Shown: piece after piece, positions 63,245 to 64,000 of the stretch | Position numbering within the stretch: the stretch's first letter is position 1 | Layout: every line of letters begins with the position of its first letter | NCBI GenBank assembly: GCA_036493735.1 | Contig: DASXPH010000144.1 | Location: 1-64,000 of the forward strand | Reading direction: 5' to 3' | Length of the DNA stretch: 64,000 bases | DNA from: AG2 sp036493735 | Lineage (GTDB): Bacteria > Gemmatimonadota > Gemmatimonadetes > Gemmatimonadales > Gemmatimonadaceae | The notes under the pieces: generated by a model | The model's input: the letters and a program-made list of their open reading frames with translations, nothing else | What the model was told of the DNA's origin: nothing | Database searches by the model: none | Program-made: the position numbers and the translations under genes

Positions 63245-64000
63245 CTACGGCCGAAGAAGTGCCGCGAAGTAGCCGCGCGTACGGTGTGCGAATGGTGGGT
63301 CGAGCGACCGGCCCACGCCCATCACAAGCCGCGCACCCGGCACACCCAGCACGGATACTGGTGTCTGATCGATCGTGAACTCGGCGCCGAAGACGCGATG
63401 CCATTGGTCGAAGCGATCCGAGCCGAATTGCGTGCTCGCGCCCCAGTAATAGGGCGTCAACCCCAGAAACGTGGTTGCCGCGCGATAACTCAGGACACGA
63501 TCACCGCGAGCGACTCCCGATGGCAGCACGCCCATGGTGACCCGCTGTGTGAGCAGCGATGGGTCCACGAGGCTTGTGGGAATGCCGCCGATGACGAATT
63601 GCTCAAAAGCGGGTGCGTCTTCCGAGGCGCGGCCGTAGCCGCCACCGAGATCCAGCGAGGGAATGCCACGCACGGCGACGCGAGCGCCGACCGCGGCGAC
63701 CATGCGCTCGTAATTGATTGCGTCGGTCTCGCCAATGGTGACGTGCACCGAAGCTGACTGGCTGAACGAAGCGGCGTCGCCGAGTTGCCGTGCGGCACCT
63801 GCAACCTCGGCGAAGGCGAGGTCCCTCGTCGACGACGTCGTGCCGAGAGCGCCGTCGAGGGCGAGTCGAGCCAGCGAACCACCGAGATTGGCGCGAATGG
63901 ACGCACGATCGAAGGAGTAGGAGTAGTCGACTCGGGCGCGTACCCCATCGAGGCGCTCACTGCTCGGCGCCGCACCGAACGTCTCGTCTATGATCGGATT
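63245..64000 (-). CDS. Partial outer-membrane barrel protein (runs off the window)
   Basis: The last 251 residues of a protein whose start lies beyond the right edge. The frame is open across the edge (position 64000 is in frame). It alternates amphipathic strands (RVDYSYSFDRASIRANLGGS, VHVTIGETDAINYERMV, VLSYRAATTFLGLTPYYW) and ends GYFAALLRP, without the usual C-terminal aromatic. It looks like an outer-membrane barrel or surface antigen. No more specific call is possible without the N-terminus. Confidence 0.65.
   Translation of the reverse strand, partial: NPIIDETFGAAPSSERLDGVRARVDYSYSFDRASIRANLGGSLARLALDGALGTTSSTRDLAFAEVAGAARQLGDAASFSQSASVHVTIGETDAINYERMVAAVGARVAVRGIPSLDLGGGYGRASEDAPAFEQFVIGGIPTSLVDPSLLTQRVTMGVLPSGVARGDRVLSYRAATTFLGLTPYYWGASTQFGSDRFDQWHRVFGAEFTIDQTPVSVLGVPGARLVMGVGRSLDPPFAHRTRGYFAALLRP

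Overview
The window is about 64 kb of GC-rich chromosomal DNA (roughly 65% G+C by eye). It has dense short operons on both strands, many secreted or outer-membrane proteins, an NHEJ operon, PadR and ECF regulation and many small hypothetical genes. This mix suggests a Gram-negative, free-living, soil-type bacterium. Gemmatimonadota (Gemmatimonadaceae-like) is my best guess, but that is inference from gene content and style; there is no rRNA or other decisive marker. I saw no tRNA, rRNA, CRISPR array, prophage or intact insertion sequence.

Layout. 0-1 kb: degenerate DNA with one partial reading frame at the left edge. 1-6.3 kb: a secreted cytochrome/propeller protein, AhpD-like and PaiB-like proteins, DUF2461 and a membrane Ser/Thr kinase. 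6.5-14 kb: an outer-membrane barrel and the glutamate synthase operon gltB-gltD. 14-16.3 kb: a PQQ-type lipoprotein propeller and small genes. 16.4-21.1 kb: an NHEJ operon (ku, ligD PE-ligase, ligD polymerase, two unknown genes). 21.1-21.5 kb: an AT-richer intergenic stretch with several DnaA-box-like 9-mers. 21.5-29.5 kb: hypotheticals, a YVTN propeller, a CAX antiporter, GNAT, Tag glycosylase, a class I aminotransferase and an intracellular trypsin-like protease. 29.5-37.1 kb: lipoprotein, TsdA-like cytochrome, small membrane proteins, alkyltransferase-like protein, DUF1259, hydrolase, phosphoribosyltransferase, MlaE-MlaD. 37.4-45 kb: barrel, SET methyltransferase, fumarylacetoacetase, PadR regulator, DUF4403, LysM protein, lytic transglycosylase. 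45-51 kb: an ABC transporter next to ergothioneine genes egtB-egtD-egtA. 50.5-55.5 kb: M1 peptidase, dut, an unusual structured intergenic region, CPBP protease. 55.5-60.2 kb: an ECF sigma / anti-sigma / three HEAT-protein operon. 60.3-64 kb: SGNH lipoprotein, FadL-like channel and an incomplete barrel.

How genes work together. GltB/GltD form glutamate synthase. Ku and the two LigD proteins form a double-strand break repair module. EgtA, EgtB and EgtD cover early and middle steps of ergothioneine synthesis and sit beside a two-gene importer of the same class as EgtUV, but with the domain order of the fused subunit reversed. The ECF operon has ATGA overlaps at all four junctions and probably senses or remodels the envelope through three exported HEAT-repeat proteins. 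FadL plus the SGNH lipoprotein form a terminator-bounded pair that fits uptake and hydrolysis of a hydrophobic ester.

Two sequence-level patterns cut across the annotation. First, the octamer CGTTAGGC (either strand) occurs at least 33 times, inside genes in several reading frames and through rare codons. Second, period-7 tandem arrays occupy many gene ends and spacers. The most unusual single locus is the 350-bp gap between dut and the CPBP gene. On the minus strand it reads as a small transcription unit with a promoter-like pair, a near-maximal Shine-Dalgarno, a 14-codon frame, mutually exclusive hairpins and a terminator.
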